Source of the DNA: Nitrospira sp.
GTDB taxonomy: Bacteria > Nitrospirota > Nitrospiria > Nitrospirales > Nitrospiraceae
DNA length: 34,061 nt
Assembly: GCA_019636945.1 (NCBI GenBank)
Contig: JAHBWO010000035.1
Coordinates: forward strand, 1-34,061
Reading direction: 5' to 3'
Shown: piece by piece, positions 9,990-19,973 of the stretch
How positions within the stretch are numbered: position 1 is the stretch's first letter
How the letters are laid out: the number at the start of each line of letters is the position of its first letter
Translations under genes and position numbers: made by a program
The notes under the pieces: model-generated
Databases searched by the model: none
Told to the model about the DNA's origin: nothing
What the model saw: the letters and a program-made list of their open reading frames with translations, nothing else

Positions 9990-11198
9990 CTACTCCAATG
10001 TCAATGCGCGAATACGATGATTGAACGTGTCCGCCACCAGCAGCGTTCCGTCGCGATCGGCAACGATACCGAATGGGTAACATACACCGGCTTCTCGTGC
10101 GAGACCGTTATCACCTGAGTAGCAGGGACTTCCTTGCCCGGCCACACAGACCGCCATTCCTGATGCCTGGTCCCATTCTCGGATGAGGTGATTATCAGAG
10201 TCCGTCAGAAAGAGCCTTCCCTGCTGACCAATAGCAATTCCCGTCGGACGTGCAAGACTCGCTGATGATGCGTCCAACGCCGACTCATATCGGTAGGATC
10301 CACCGTTTCCCGCAGCGTTAGAGATCAGCCCGGTTGAAAGATGGAGAGCGCGAACTCGACCATTGAACGTATCAGCGATGTAGAGCTGGTCACCCGTAAT
10401 CGCCAAGCCACTTGGGCCAGCAAGGGCCGTCTCAACCCCGAGTTTCCCATCCCCATCGTAGGTCGCCGATCCGGTTCCAGCAACGGTCTGAATGACTCTG
10501 GTTCTGAGATCGATCATCCGCACACGATGGTTGCTCTGATCGGCAATGTACAACAGGGTTTCATCGGTGTTCAGAACCAACGCCGCCGGTTCATTGAGTG
10601 CCGCCTGGTCAGCAGAACCGCCATCGCCCGAGAATCGCGGCTGACCTGTCCCCGCCAAGGTGGTAATGATACCCGTGACTGCATTCACCAGCCGCACACG
10701 ATGGTTCATGGTATCCGCGACATACAGATTTCCAACTTTATCGACCACAACCGCCGTTGGAAAGTTGAGGGAAGCGGCTACGGCCAATCCACCGTCTCCA
10801 GCATATCGCTGCAGTGGAGCGGTTCCCGTCGTGACATATCTGACCGTTCCGCTCAAATCCGACTGTTGAACATACAATTGTTGTGCAGACTCATGACGAG
10901 AGTCCGCGAAAGGATCCTCATCTGCGACAGAAATCACATGATCTCGTTGAGAATCTTCTTCCCCCTGCCCTTCAGGCGGCATGCCGACAACCGTCGAAAT
11001 AATGCCCGTGGTACGCTCTATCTTACGGATCACATGATTTTCAGAGTCAGCCACATACACATCACCATGATCATCGACCGCCACCCCCTTCGGCTCGTTC
11101 AACTGTGCGTAGAGTGAAGGTCCACCATCACCGGTGAAACCTGGCTCGCCGTTCCCGGCAAGGGTGCGGATCATCCATGTAGACAAAATGGCTGCCAT
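9990..11198 (-). CDS. NHL-repeat beta-propeller protein
   Basis: This 402-residue protein consists almost wholly of six NHL-type repeats. Each has the pattern AG.G...GDGG....A.L..P.G....G.LYVADT.NHR(V/I)R. A longer insertion of about 50 polar residues sits after the first repeat (EGQGEEDSQRDHVISVADED region). A six-bladed propeller is expected. No signal peptide or membrane segment is visible, so it may be cytoplasmic. The teneurin-like GDGG motif form is common in secreted proteins of many bacteria, so export cannot be excluded. It sits between leuB and asd in the same direction, 16 nt after leuB. The start codon lacks a clear ribosome binding site. The specific function is unknown. Confidence 0.85.
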   Translation of the reverse strand: MAAILSTWMIRTLAGNGEPGFTGDGGPSLYAQLNEPKGVAVDDHGDVYVADSENHVIRKIERTTGIISTVVGMPPEGQGEEDSQRDHVISVADEDPFADSRHESAQQLYVQQSDLSGTVRYVTTGTAPLQRYAGDGGLAVAASLNFPTAVVVDKVGNLYVADTMNHRVRLVNAVTGIITTLAGTGQPRFSGDGGSADQAALNEPAALVLNTDETLLYIADQSNHRVRMIDLRTRVIQTVAGTGSATYDGDGKLGVETALAGPSGLAITGDQLYIADTFNGRVRALHLSTGLISNAAGNGGSYRYESALDASSASLARPTGIAIGQQGRLFLTDSDNHLIREWDQASGMAVCVAGQGSPCYSGDNGLAREAGVCYPFGIVADRDGTLLVADTFNHRIRALTLE

Positions 11199-11214
11199 AG
11201 TTTAGACGCGCTGA

Positions 11215-12288
11215 CTAACTGAGATTGCGAACGATGGCGTCACCCATCTCCACTGTACCGATGATCTTCGCCCCGGCACTCTGGATATCCTTGGTGCGAT
11301 AGCCCTGATCGAGCGTGTTGAGGATGGCCTGCTCGATGGCATCCGCTTCTTTTTCAAGCTGAAACGCATAGGACAACATCATGGCGGCAGAGGCAATGGT
11401 CGCAATTGGGTTGGCAATATTCTTCCCAGCGATGTCCGGTGCGCTCCCATGAATCGGCTCAAAGAGGCCCACTTTGGCGCCGATGCTTGCCGAGGGCAAC
11501 ATTCCGATTGAGCCGGTCAACATCGCCGCTTCATCGCTGAGGATATCGCCGAACATGTTGTTACAGAGCAGCACATCAAACTGCCGAGGGTTTCTCACCA
11601 ACTGCATGGCCGCATTGTCCACGTAGATATGGTTGAGCTCCACATCCGGATAGGAGGCATGCACATCGATCACAACTTTCCGCCACAGTTCCGAGGACTC
11701 TAAGACATTCGCTTTATCGACCGATGTCACTTTTTTCCGCCGCTTTCGCGCCGCTTCAAATGCGACTTTCGCAATTCGTCGAACCTCTTCCGTCGTATAG
11801 ACTTCCGTATTGAATCCCCGCTCATCCCCGTTCGCCAACTTCTCGATCCCTTTCGGCTTGCCGAAATAGATACCCCCAGTTAACTCACGAATGACGAGGA
11901 TGTCGATCCCCTCCACCACCTCGCGCTTCAACGTGGATGCATCCACGAGGGCCGAGTAGAGTTTCGCCGGTCGCACGTTGGCATAAAGCCCGAGCGCCTC
12001 TCGGATTCCGAGCAGCGCACGTTCAGGACGAAGGCTGTACTCCAGCCCTTCCCATCTGGGCCCACCTACGGCCCCCAAGAGGACCGCATCGCTCTGCTTG
12101 GCTAAGGCCAATGTGTCATTCGGCAGGGGAACCCCAAGTTTGTCAATCGCCTGCCCGCCGATATCGCCTGAGATAAACTCGAACGAATGACCGAATTTCT
12201 CCGCGATCACCTTCAGAACCTTGACCGCTTCTGGCACAATTTCTCGCCCAACCCCATCACCTGCCAACACTGCAACCTTCGCCTTCAC
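11215..12288 (-). CDS. leuB: 3-isopropylmalate dehydrogenase
   Basis: This 357-residue enzyme oxidises and decarboxylates (2R,3S)-3-isopropylmalate with NAD+ to 2-oxoisocaproate in leucine synthesis. It has [16 protein letters not shown] at the N-terminus, [24 protein letters not shown] (substrate arginines), [32 protein letters not shown], the metal-binding [16 protein letters not shown], and the NAD motif [19 protein letters not shown]. The start is the GTG at 12288, which has AAAGGAG five bases upstream. An ATG seven codons earlier lacks this spacing. It follows leuA and the cupin gene in the same direction. Confidence 0.97.
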   Translation of the reverse strand: MKAKVAVLAGDGVGREIVPEAVKVLKVIAEKFGHSFEFISGDIGGQAIDKLGVPLPNDTLALAKQSDAVLLGAVGGPRWEGLEYSLRPERALLGIREALGLYANVRPAKLYSALVDASTLKREVVEGIDILVIRELTGGIYFGKPKGIEKLANGDERGFNTEVYTTEEVRRIAKVAFEAARKRRKKVTSVDKANVLESSELWRKVVIDVHASYPDVELNHIYVDNAAMQLVRNPRQFDVLLCNNMFGDILSDEAAMLTGSIGMLPSASIGAKVGLFEPIHGSAPDIAGKNIANPIATIASAAMMLSYAFQLEKEADAIEQAILNTLDQGYRTKDIQSAGAKIIGTVEMGDAIVRNLS

Positions 12289-12293
12289 TGGTG

Positions 12294-12300
12294 CTCCTTT
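12294..12300 (-). promoter_or_regulatory. leuB ribosome binding site
   Basis: AAAGGAG lies on the minus strand five bases before the GTG at 12288. It decides the leuB start against the in-frame ATG further upstream, which itself lies beyond this site. Confidence 0.75.
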
Positions 12301-12323
12301 CGACTGCACACTCGGCTCATGGC

Positions 12324-12686
12324 CTAGTCTAGTATCGTTTCATCTTCCATTCGCCAGGCCGGATCAACAAGACATAAAAATTCAACGTCGGTGTCTCCGG
12401 TATTTTCAAGAAACTGTTGCCCTCCCGGCGGCACATAGATTGTCGTTCCTGGTTCAACTGATGCAACCTGGTCGTCAATCGTCAATCTCCCCCACCCCGA
12501 GATGATGTAATAGACTTCAGCGGAGGCTAAGACATGGCGTTTCGAACGTTGACCGGGCGGCAAGGTTCCGTGGGCAAGACTATAATTCAGCGATAACTGG
12601 TGTTTGGCAGGATGAAAAATCTCCCGCAAGCGGGTCTCGTCCCCAGCAAGAAACTCGGGGCGATCCGCTAGCGTCACCTTGAACAA
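12324..12686 (-). CDS. Small cupin-domain protein
   Basis: This 120-residue single-domain cupin has motif 1 around [18 protein letters not shown] (about residues 49-66) and motif 2 around [20 protein letters not shown] (about 78-97). Some canonical metal ligands are missing. Only one His is seen in motif 1 (the usual HxH is reduced), and the motif 2 His is Gln, so metal binding may be altered. The start is a TTG at 12686, with AGAGGGA upstream. It lies between leuA and leuB. Possible roles are a sugar- or small-molecule-binding accessory protein; the substrate is unknown. Confidence 0.85.
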   Translation of the reverse strand: MFKVTLADRPEFLAGDETRLREIFHPAKHQLSLNYSLAHGTLPPGQRSKRHVLASAEVYYIISGWGRLTIDDQVASVEPGTTIYVPPGGQQFLENTGDTDVEFLCLVDPAWRMEDETILD

Positions 12687-12751
12687 GGAAAATCCCTCTC
12701 GATCGAACCAACATCAGCTCAAAAAGATAAACTGTACCGTGGAGTTCCGCG

Positions 12752-14299
12752 TTAAATCAAGTTCACCTTCTGCTCACCTTGCGCCTGTCGCGTCGCCAAA
12801 TAGGATAACTTGTTCAAGGCGCTGACGTAGGCTCGAGCGGACGCTGTGATGATATCAGTATCGGCTCCATGCCCTGACACGGTCCGTCCGTCTTCCTGCA
12901 CCCGCACTGAAACTTCGCCCTGCGCATCAGTCCCGCCGGTAATGGCTTTGACGACATACATCAACAAGCGACTCTTCGTCTGCGTCAGGGCAGCAATGGT
13001 GCGATAGACGGCATCCACCGGCCCATCACCGGTCCCGGTTTGTGAGACAGACTTGCCATCGATCTCCAGTTCAACCGTGGCAGTTGGAACCTGATCCGTT
13101 CCGCTCGATACATGCAGGCCCTTTAAAACAAGACGCTCGGCCATCTTTGCCAGCTCTTCCGAAACGATCACTTCGAGATCTTCCTCGAAAATCTCCTTCT
13201 TGTGGTCGGCGAGTTTTTTAAACCGCTCGAAGGCATGATTGACCTCGGCTTCACCGAGCTTGTAACCCAGCTCTTCCAACCGCTGCCGAAAGGCATGTCG
13301 CCCGGACAACTTGCCCATGACCATCTGACTCTCAACCAACCCAATTGATTCCGGACGCATGATTTCATAGGTTGCCTTTTCCTTCAGCAAGCCATCTTGA
13401 TGAATGCCCGAGGTATGAGCAAAGGCATTGGCCCCCACGATCGCTTTGTTGGGCTGTACCACCATGCCGGTAATCTTGCTCACCAAGCGGCTAGTCTTCG
13501 CAATCTCTTCTGTTCTGATTCCGGTATCGGCCTGATAAAAGTCTTTCCTCGTTCGGAGACCCATCACGATCTCCTCCAACGAGGTATTCCCCGCACGCTC
13601 GCCGATACCATTAATCGTACATTCCACCTGTCCGGCCCCATTCATGATGGCCGCCAAGCTGTTCGATACCGCCACCCCCAGATCATTGTGGCAATGGACG
13701 GAAATCACGGCTTGGTTGGCATTGGGGACTTGGTCGCAAATCCCTTTGATCAGCGCACCGAATTCTTGTGGAACGGCATAGCCCACGGTGTCCGGAATAT
13801 TCACGGTCCCGGCTCCCGCAGCGATGACCGCCTCGATCACTTCGTAAAGAAACGATGGGTCCGACCGGCTTGCATCCATCGGAGAAAATTCGACATCCTC
13901 GACGTACCCCCGCGCCCGCCGGACCATCTCCACGGCCCGCTGCTTGGCCTGTTCCCTCGTCATCCGAAACTGGTGTTTGAGATGAATATCAGATGTCGAT
14001 AAAAATGTATGGATGCGAACCTTCGGCGCGCCCTTTAACGCTTCCCATGCCCGATCAATGTCCTCGGGACGAGCTCGTGCCAAGCTGCAGATCGTCGGCC
14101 CCTCGACCTCCTGGGCAATCCGTCGCACCGCCTCGAAATCACCAGGGGAGCTATAGGCAAATCCCGCCTCAATAATATCGACCCCGAGCCGTGCGAGCTG
14201 TTTCGCCACCATGACCTTTTCTTCCACATTCATGCTGGCACCGGGCGATTGCTCGCCGTCCCGCAACGTCGTGTCAAAAATCCTGATCATGCGTGTCAT
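12752..14299 (-). CDS. leuA: 2-isopropylmalate synthase
   Basis: This 515-residue enzyme condenses acetyl-CoA with 2-oxoisovalerate, the first committed step of leucine synthesis. It has the HMGL-like TIM barrel ([15 protein letters not shown] at residues 9-23, [25 protein letters not shown] metal-binding histidines, [14 protein letters not shown]). The C-terminal LeuA allosteric domain runs from about residue 390 ([55 protein letters not shown]). The start is ATG 14299, with CGGAGG five bases upstream. The frame is open to 14488, but that extension lies in a repeat and the T-box terminator and is not protein-like. Expression is expected to be controlled by the leucine T-box leader. A citramalate synthase role is less likely given the motif pattern. 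Confidence 0.95.
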   Translation of the reverse strand: MTRMIRIFDTTLRDGEQSPGASMNVEEKVMVAKQLARLGVDIIEAGFAYSSPGDFEAVRRIAQEVEGPTICSLARARPEDIDRAWEALKGAPKVRIHTFLSTSDIHLKHQFRMTREQAKQRAVEMVRRARGYVEDVEFSPMDASRSDPSFLYEVIEAVIAAGAGTVNIPDTVGYAVPQEFGALIKGICDQVPNANQAVISVHCHNDLGVAVSNSLAAIMNGAGQVECTINGIGERAGNTSLEEIVMGLRTRKDFYQADTGIRTEEIAKTSRLVSKITGMVVQPNKAIVGANAFAHTSGIHQDGLLKEKATYEIMRPESIGLVESQMVMGKLSGRHAFRQRLEELGYKLGEAEVNHAFERFKKLADHKKEIFEEDLEVIVSEELAKMAERLVLKGLHVSSGTDQVPTATVELEIDGKSVSQTGTGDGPVDAVYRTIAALTQTKSRLLMYVVKAITGGTDAQGEVSVRVQEDGRTVSGHGADTDIITASARAYVSALNKLSYLATRQAQGEQKVNLI

Positions 14300-14304
14300 A
14301 TTAA

Positions 14305-14310
14305 CCTCCG
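14305..14310 (-). promoter_or_regulatory. leuA ribosome binding site
   Basis: CGGAGG on the minus strand, five bases upstream of ATG 14299, sets the leuA start. It is placed immediately after the palindromic repeat element, so this is the first translatable signal downstream of the T-box terminator. Confidence 0.8.
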
Positions 14311-14312
14311 AT

Positions 14313-14438
14313 ACAAGCTGCTCAAAAAGTCCTTCCGGCAAGGCCGCAAGGAGTGCGAACCCCGAGGCGTACTGGGTTGGTACGTCGAGGGGTTCAAACG
14401 ACTGAGAACGCAGCGGGAAGGCTTTTTCAGCAGCTTGT
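14313..14438. repeat. Palindromic repeat element, copy 1 (126 bp), between T-box terminator and leuA
   Basis: This 126-bp imperfect palindrome has perfect 10-bp termini ACAAGCTGCT (14313-14322) and AGCAGCTTGT (14429-14438). The pairing extends inward (CAAAAAG against the reverse complement of CTTTTTC, and more). Its interior, with GGCCGCA, GAGGCGTAC, GTACGTCGAGG and GACTGAGAACGCAG, matches copy 2 at 16262-16386 in the same order and spacing. The size and terminal inverted repeats suggest a REP-like or MITE-type non-autonomous element. Confidence 0.75.
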
Positions 14439-14439
14439 A

Positions 14440-14480
14440 AAACAAAAGCCTTCATCCCATGTGACCCAGGGACGAAGGCT
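14440..14480 (-). terminator. Intrinsic terminator of the leuA T-box leader
   Basis: On the minus strand, AGCCTTCgTCCC and GGGatGAAGGCT form a stable stem spanning 14447-14480. A T-rich tract TTTTGTTTT follows immediately to about 14440. It lies directly after the T-box sequence, as expected for a transcription-attenuating T-box riboswitch. Uncharged tRNA binding would favour the competing antiterminator. Confidence 0.85.
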
Positions 14481-14755
14481 TGAAGCACTCCGTGGTACCA
14501 CCCTGATTTAGTCTGAGGATCATCTTCCCCTCAGACCCTTCTTTCAGCCTCTTACGGAGGCGAGACGGAGTCTCTTACTTCCTGTTCGGAGACTCAGCTC
14601 AGAGGCGAGTTCGGCGACGTCTAGGCTGGCTTGCACCACCCACCAGCTCTCTCTAGAATGTTGAAACAGGATCCTTACTGCGGTCTTGCTGGATCGCCGT
14701 CTTGGACATTCAGTCTTCTAAACAGCTCGCCTACTACTCCTCATCCTAGCTGTTC
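14441..14755 (-). promoter_or_regulatory. T-box riboswitch leader upstream of leuA (leucine specifier likely)
   Basis: The minus strand carries the T-box signature GGGTGGTACCACGG (14490-14503), just before an intrinsic terminator. Upstream is a typical Stem I: GATGAGGAGTAGTAG at the 5' side, and the distal loop AGAGAGCTGGTG...GGTGCAAGCCAGC. A specifier-loop segment GAACTCGCC is placed so that CTC (14607-14609), a leucine codon followed by a purine, is the likely specifier. T-boxes sense the ratio of uncharged to charged tRNA. A leucine specifier fits the downstream leuA-leuB genes. I did not fold the RNA, so exact stem limits are approximate. No clear promoter was found between pssA and the leader. 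Confidence 0.88.
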
Positions 14756-14785
14756 ACACCCGCTTGGTTTTTCTCCCTCCCATTG

Positions 14786-15592
14786 CTATGGGTTTGATTC
14801 CACCGGTGGTAGGTCAACTTTTCCGACTCCCCGTTTCCCCGAGGCCGGAACGAGCAACCCAGCAATCTTTTCGACCGGCCCCATCAAGGCATAGCCCGCG
14901 AATACAACAAAGAGCATGACAGCCGGCCAGGCTGCGACCATCATCAGCGCTAGAATACCCCACACCAAGTACGTGATCTGGCGATGCCCTTTGAACTTCA
15001 GATCCTTAAAGCTCCGATACTTGATCGTGCTGACCATCAGAAACGACAGCCCTAATGTCATCAATAGAACGACAATCGAACGGACATCCGCTCCCATCTT
15101 CATGATGTAATGATCCAGGACGACCAAGGATGCCACGACTCCGGCAGCGGCAGGAATGGCCAACCCAGTAAAGTACTTACCGTCGGAGACCGCCACTGTG
15201 GAGTTGAACCTCGCTAATCGGACGGCTCCCATGGCCACATAGGCAAACATGACTGCTACCCCGAACGTTCCATGCCCGCTCAACGCCCAGGAATAGATCA
15301 AGATCCCTGGGGCCACACCGAACGACACCACATCCGAAAGCGAATCATACTCCAACCCGAACTGACTGGTGCTGTTGGTCAACCGAGCTGATTTTCCGTC
15401 CAGGACGTCAAAGATCATAGCGACCAACACCGCGATTGCGGCTTCCAAGTAGTTGCCATTGAAGACCGACAGAATGGCAAATACCCCACAGAACAAGTTG
15501 CCCGTCGTAAAGAGGTTTGGAATCAGGTGCATCGCGGCCTTTCGCCGCTTTCCTCCCTTTCCAAACGAACTTCGAAAGCTCGCTGTTTTCAT
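14786..15592 (-). CDS. pssA: CDP-diacylglycerol-serine O-phosphatidyltransferase
   Basis: This 268-residue integral membrane enzyme of the CDP-alcohol phosphatidyltransferase family makes phosphatidylserine from CDP-diacylglycerol and serine. The catalytic signature is complete: D-V-L-D-G-K-S-A-R followed by G-L-E-Y-D-S-L-S-D (about residues 63-84). It has about seven hydrophobic segments. Its ATG overlaps the psd stop (ATGA) and is preceded by AGGAGA within psd, so the two enzymes of phosphatidylethanolamine synthesis are co-translated. The N-terminus is basic (KGGKRRKAA). Confidence 0.95.
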   Translation of the reverse strand: MKTASFRSSFGKGGKRRKAAMHLIPNLFTTGNLFCGVFAILSVFNGNYLEAAIAVLVAMIFDVLDGKSARLTNSTSQFGLEYDSLSDVVSFGVAPGILIYSWALSGHGTFGVAVMFAYVAMGAVRLARFNSTVAVSDGKYFTGLAIPAAAGVVASLVVLDHYIMKMGADVRSIVVLLMTLGLSFLMVSTIKYRSFKDLKFKGHRQITYLVWGILALMMVAAWPAVMLFVVFAGYALMGPVEKIAGLLVPASGKRGVGKVDLPPVESNP

Positions 15593-16239
15593 GGCAACTC
15601 TCCTAAGATGGTTTCCCCGCCTTTCACCCGCTGCCCGACAGCCACCCGAAGCGTGGTGCCGATAGGGAGAAACGTATCCATACGCGACCCAAACCGAATC
15701 AGCCCATATCGCTCACCCCGAACAGCTCGTTCCAGCGGCGCAATCCAACACACGATACGCCGGGCGATCAGGCCAGCCACCTGCACACACAAGACTTTGA
15801 TTCCCTCGGGCGTCTTGATCATCAATGCATTCTGCTCGTTCATAAACGTGGCTTCAGGTTTACTGGCCACCATGAACAAACCCGGCTGATATTGCACATT
15901 TTCAACCATTCCGTCGCAGGGTAGTCGATTGATGTGCACGTCGAAGACATTCAAAAAGATCGTCACGCGGAGGCTCCGTTCCTTCAGATACCTCGGCTCA
16001 AACTCTTCCTCAATGGCAATCACTTTACCGTCGCCGGGAGCGACGATGAGGTTTGGACCTTGCGGGATCACTCTGGCCGGGTTTCGGAAAAACCAAGCCG
16101 AAAACAAGGTCGCAATCCCACCGAGGAACGCGACGAAGGACCAGCCCAACAATCCCGTCAACAGTGTAACGCCAGCAGGAACTGCGATGAAGGGAATTCC
16201 TTCTTTCGCAAAGGGAACGCCGACTGCACGATCTGCCAT
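15589..16239 (-). CDS. psd: Phosphatidylserine decarboxylase proenzyme (short form)
   Basis: This 216-residue protein converts phosphatidylserine to phosphatidylethanolamine. It belongs to the short Psd class. It has hydrophobic N-terminal segments (about residues 16-50), APGDGKVIAIEE, the FLNVFDVHINRLPCDG motif, and the self-cleavage site FGSRMDTFLP. In that site the Ser after Gly becomes the pyruvoyl group of the small subunit. It lies directly upstream of pssA with a 4-nt overlap. GAGG lies about seven bases before the ATG. The length is normal for this subclass (about 210-220 aa). Confidence 0.95.
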   Translation of the reverse strand: MADRAVGVPFAKEGIPFIAVPAGVTLLTGLLGWSFVAFLGGIATLFSAWFFRNPARVIPQGPNLIVAPGDGKVIAIEEEFEPRYLKERSLRVTIFLNVFDVHINRLPCDGMVENVQYQPGLFMVASKPEATFMNEQNALMIKTPEGIKVLCVQVAGLIARRIVCWIAPLERAVRGERYGLIRFGSRMDTFLPIGTTLRVAVGQRVKGGETILGELP

Positions 16240-16261
16240 GGAGTGGCCTCAATTCTTCAGA

Positions 16262-16384
16262 AGAGATGTTCTAACCGGCCGTCCAGCGAGGCCGCAGAAA
16301 GTGAAACGGTGAAGCGTACGTGGTTATTGTACGTTGAGCCTTTGAACGATGCGAGAACGAAACTGGTGCTTGGTTTCAACATCT

Positions 16385-16386
<2 letters not shown>
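16262..16386. repeat. Palindromic repeat element, copy 2 (125 bp), between ilvC and psd
   Basis: It is bounded by perfect 9-bp inverted ends AGAGATGTT (16262-16270) and AACATCTCT (16378-16386). The right end reaches into the ilvC stop codon. Interior blocks GGCCGCA, GAAGCGTAC, GTACGTTGAG and GATGCGAGAACG align with copy 1 (14313-14438) in the same orientation and spacing. The arms differ in sequence but not in pairing, indicating compensatory change and hence a conserved structure. Confidence 0.7.
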
Positions 16387-17422
<1,036 letters not shown>

Positions 17423-17454
17423 CTAGAGCGACGTTTCTTTGATCCCTCAGTCCA

Positions 17455-17973
17455 TCATTCGCGGGCAATTTTTTTCGCCTGGACGGCAGCCTGACGAACA
17501 GGCTCCCGTGCAACAGCAACTCGACCGGTACGGACCAACTCCTTAATCCCAAGCGGCTGAAGCAAATTAATGATCGCTTCTATCTTCTTCGGATCGCCGG
17601 ATACTTCGATCGTATAGGTCGTCGGTGTCGAATCGATCACGTTCGCACGGAAGATATCGACGATTCTCAGCGCCTCGGCTCGATCCACATCTTTCGTATG
17701 AACTTTGATGATCGCGGTCTCTCGGGAGACGAATTCCGTCTCGTTCAAATCGACCACCTTGATTACATCGATCAGTTTGTTGAGTTGTTTCACGATCTGC
17801 TCGATGATCCGCTCATCGCCCGAGGTCACAATCGTCATCTGGGACATGGAGGGATCAAGCGTCGGAGCCACCGACAAACTCTCAATATTGAATCCTCTCC
17901 CGCTGAACAACCCTGCGACTCGGGATAAGACTCCAAACTTATTTTCAACAGTCACTGAAATAATATGTTCCAT
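17455..17973 (-). CDS. ilvN: Acetolactate synthase small (regulatory) subunit
   Basis: This 172-residue protein has an N-terminal ACT domain (ISVTVENKFGVLSRVAGLFSGRGFNIESLSV) and the C-terminal AHAS small-subunit domain (ELVRTGRVAVAR). It binds valine and confers feedback control on the catalytic subunit IlvB. The start is ATG 17973; a TTG two codons earlier is in frame but has no better ribosome binding site. The gene follows ilvB by about 95 nt in the same direction. Confidence 0.95.
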   Translation of the reverse strand: MEHIISVTVENKFGVLSRVAGLFSGRGFNIESLSVAPTLDPSMSQMTIVTSGDERIIEQIVKQLNKLIDVIKVVDLNETEFVSRETAIIKVHTKDVDRAEALRIVDIFRANVIDSTPTTYTIEVSGDPKKIEAIINLLQPLGIKELVRTGRVAVAREPVRQAAVQAKKIARE

Positions 17974-18069
17974 TCTCAACTCAAAGAGCTTCTAGCCGAT
18001 GGCTTATGGCTCGGAGCCGACTACAGTCTCCCGTTTCTGCCATCAGCGATACGCCACACGCTCTCACTC

Positions 18070-19845
18070 CTATGCAGTTAGAACCGTATCCTTATCTTCC
18101 GGTGTCACTTTGGCGCCACCGGATTGTTTCATCTTCAACTCAGGCGGATCCTCCAAGATCATCTCATGATTGCACCCGCCGGCAGGAATCATCGGATAGC
18201 AATTCTCATAGGGATAGGTCGGCACATCCACAATGACGGGTTTATCCGTTGCCAACGCTTCTTTCAGAACCGCATCGAGATCACCGACCTTCTTGACCCG
18301 CAGCCCCACCGCCCCATAGGCCTCCGCCAACTTGACGAAATCCGGCGTCGTACCAAGATTGCTCGATGCGTAGCGCCCTTCATAAAATAGATCCTGCCAT
18401 TGCCGAACCATGCCGTGAAATCCATTGTTCAGGATGATAATCTTCACCGGCAATTTGCTCAAGACCGCCGTCGCCATTTCCTGCATGTTCATCTGAATAC
18501 TGCCATCGCCTGCGATACAGAGCACCAGACGATCTCGAAAAGCCGCCTGCGCCCCCATTGCTGCGGGGAATCCAAAGCCCATCGTACCCAGCCCGCCTGA
18601 GGTCAACCACCGGTTGGGTTTCGCCAGCTTGAAATATTGCGCCGCCCACATCTGATGCTGTCCGACATCGGTGGCGACGATCGGATCTCGGTCTTTCGTC
18701 AACTCATACAACCGCTTGACGACTTGTTGCGGTTTGATCGGCCCCTCCTTCTCCTGGTGATACGCCAAGGGATGAGCCTGTTGCCAGTCTCGGATCTGAT
18801 CCCACCAAGGTTTCCGAAGGTCTTTTTGCTCCCCATTCACTGTTGCACGTAGAATCTGATTCAACTCACGGAGCACGCTCTTACAGTCGCCCACGATTGG
18901 AATGTCGACATGGATGTTCTTGCGGATCGACGTCGGATCGATATCAACGTGAATAACTTTCGCATGGGGACAGAACTCTGATGGCTTCCCCGTCACCCGA
19001 TCATCAAACCGTGCCCCGATCGCAATGACCAAATCCGAATAATGCATGGCCATATTAGCCTGATAGGTCCCATGCATCCCCAGCATCCCCATGGACAGTG
19101 GATGCTCCCCAGGAAACGCACCCAGCCCCATCAAGGTCATATCGACCGGAATCTGCGTCATCTCAGCCAATTCAAGGAGCTCTTGCGATGCGCCTGAAAA
19201 CACGACCCCACCGCCCACATAGAGAATCGGCTTCTTGGCCTTCATAATGGCTTCGGCCGCCTGCTTAATCTGCCACTTATTCCCCTCGACAGTCGGGTTG
19301 TACCCACGGATCGAGACCGAATTCGGATAGGTAAAGTCCGCTTTGGCCATCGAGACATCTTTCGGAATATCGACCAGGACCGGACCAGGTCGGCCAGTCG
19401 TTGCGATATAAAACGCCTCTTTAATAGTAGCCGCCAAATCGTTCACGTCTTTCACAAGGAAATTATATTTCGTGCAGGGTCGGCTCAACCCGATATTGTC
19501 TGCTTCCTGAAACGCATCATTCCCGATCAAGCTCGTCGGGACCTGACCGCTAAAGCACACGACCGGGACCGAATCCATATAGGCATCGGCCAATGCCGTA
19601 ATGACATTGGTCATCCCGGGACCAGAGGTGACGAGACACACGCCCGCCTTTCCCGTCGCCTTGGCATAGCCTTCTGCCATATGACCTGCACCCTGTTCAT
19701 GGCGCGTCAAGATGACTTCCACGTCTTTCTGCTGATGAAGCATATCGAAAATCTTCAACACGACTCCGCCGGGAAGCGCGAACAGGGTTTTTACCCCTTC
19801 CCGCTTCAGGCATTCGATGAAGATTTCAGCACCGGTGAGTTTCAT
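18070..19845 (-). CDS. ilvB: Acetolactate synthase large (catalytic) subunit
   Basis: This 591-residue thiamine-diphosphate enzyme condenses two pyruvates, or pyruvate with 2-oxobutyrate, at the start of branched-chain amino acid synthesis. The N-terminal ThDP pyrimidine domain contains the activating Glu in LTRHEQGAGHMAEGYAKATG (about residues 45-65). The central FAD-binding region includes LGMHGTYQANMAMHYSDLVIAIGARFDDRVTG. The C-terminal ThDP domain has the GDGSIQMNMQEM...NN metal motif. The ATG at 19845 has GGGAGGAG four bases upstream. A good promoter lies about 130 bp upstream. The gene heads the long minus-strand amino-acid/phospholipid array. Confidence 0.97.
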   Translation of the reverse strand: MKLTGAEIFIECLKREGVKTLFALPGGVVLKIFDMLHQQKDVEVILTRHEQGAGHMAEGYAKATGKAGVCLVTSGPGMTNVITALADAYMDSVPVVCFSGQVPTSLIGNDAFQEADNIGLSRPCTKYNFLVKDVNDLAATIKEAFYIATTGRPGPVLVDIPKDVSMAKADFTYPNSVSIRGYNPTVEGNKWQIKQAAEAIMKAKKPILYVGGGVVFSGASQELLELAEMTQIPVDMTLMGLGAFPGEHPLSMGMLGMHGTYQANMAMHYSDLVIAIGARFDDRVTGKPSEFCPHAKVIHVDIDPTSIRKNIHVDIPIVGDCKSVLRELNQILRATVNGEQKDLRKPWWDQIRDWQQAHPLAYHQEKEGPIKPQQVVKRLYELTKDRDPIVATDVGQHQMWAAQYFKLAKPNRWLTSGGLGTMGFGFPAAMGAQAAFRDRLVLCIAGDGSIQMNMQEMATAVLSKLPVKIIILNNGFHGMVRQWQDLFYEGRYASSNLGTTPDFVKLAEAYGAVGLRVKKVGDLDAVLKEALATDKPVIVDVPTYPYENCYPMIPAGGCNHEMILEDPPELKMKQSGGAKVTPEDKDTVLTA

Positions 19846-19973
19846 GACACTCCTCCCTCTGGCCGCATGTGTATAAGGCTCAACCTCGATCGTGAGACCT
19901 TACAACAGCACCCCTCGCGGAAGCACGCATCATCGTGCACAAATGTGTTTGAAATCAAGGGGAAAGATTTCTG
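19846..19973 (-). other. ilvB 5' untranslated leader of about 120 nt
   Basis: The predicted transcript starts near 19967, leaving a leader of about 120 nt. It contains a small hairpin (GCACG...CGTGC around 19922-19941) and the GGGAGGAG ribosome binding site. No intrinsic terminator, no T-box motif and no branched-chain-rich leader peptide were found, so attenuation is not supported by sequence. Confidence 0.4.

Noticed and set aside
10341..11117. 258-aa open frame on the plus strand opposite the NHL gene
   Set aside because: It mirrors the NHL repeats in reverse and has no independent family resemblance.
14300..14488. 63-codon N-terminal extension of LeuA
   Set aside because: The extra residues are translated from the palindromic repeat and the T-box terminator. 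The family-like start with a good ribosome binding site is at 14299.
14787..14830. Possible T-box promoter TTGACC in the 3' end of pssA
   Set aside because: No acceptable -10 box at 16-18 bp spacing; the nearest candidate would need a spacer of 21-22 bp.
19880..19936. 17-codon leader peptide in the ilvB leader (MMRASARGAVVR...)
   Set aside because: Only two valines and no leucine or isoleucine run, no ribosome binding site, and no terminator after it, so attenuation is not supported.
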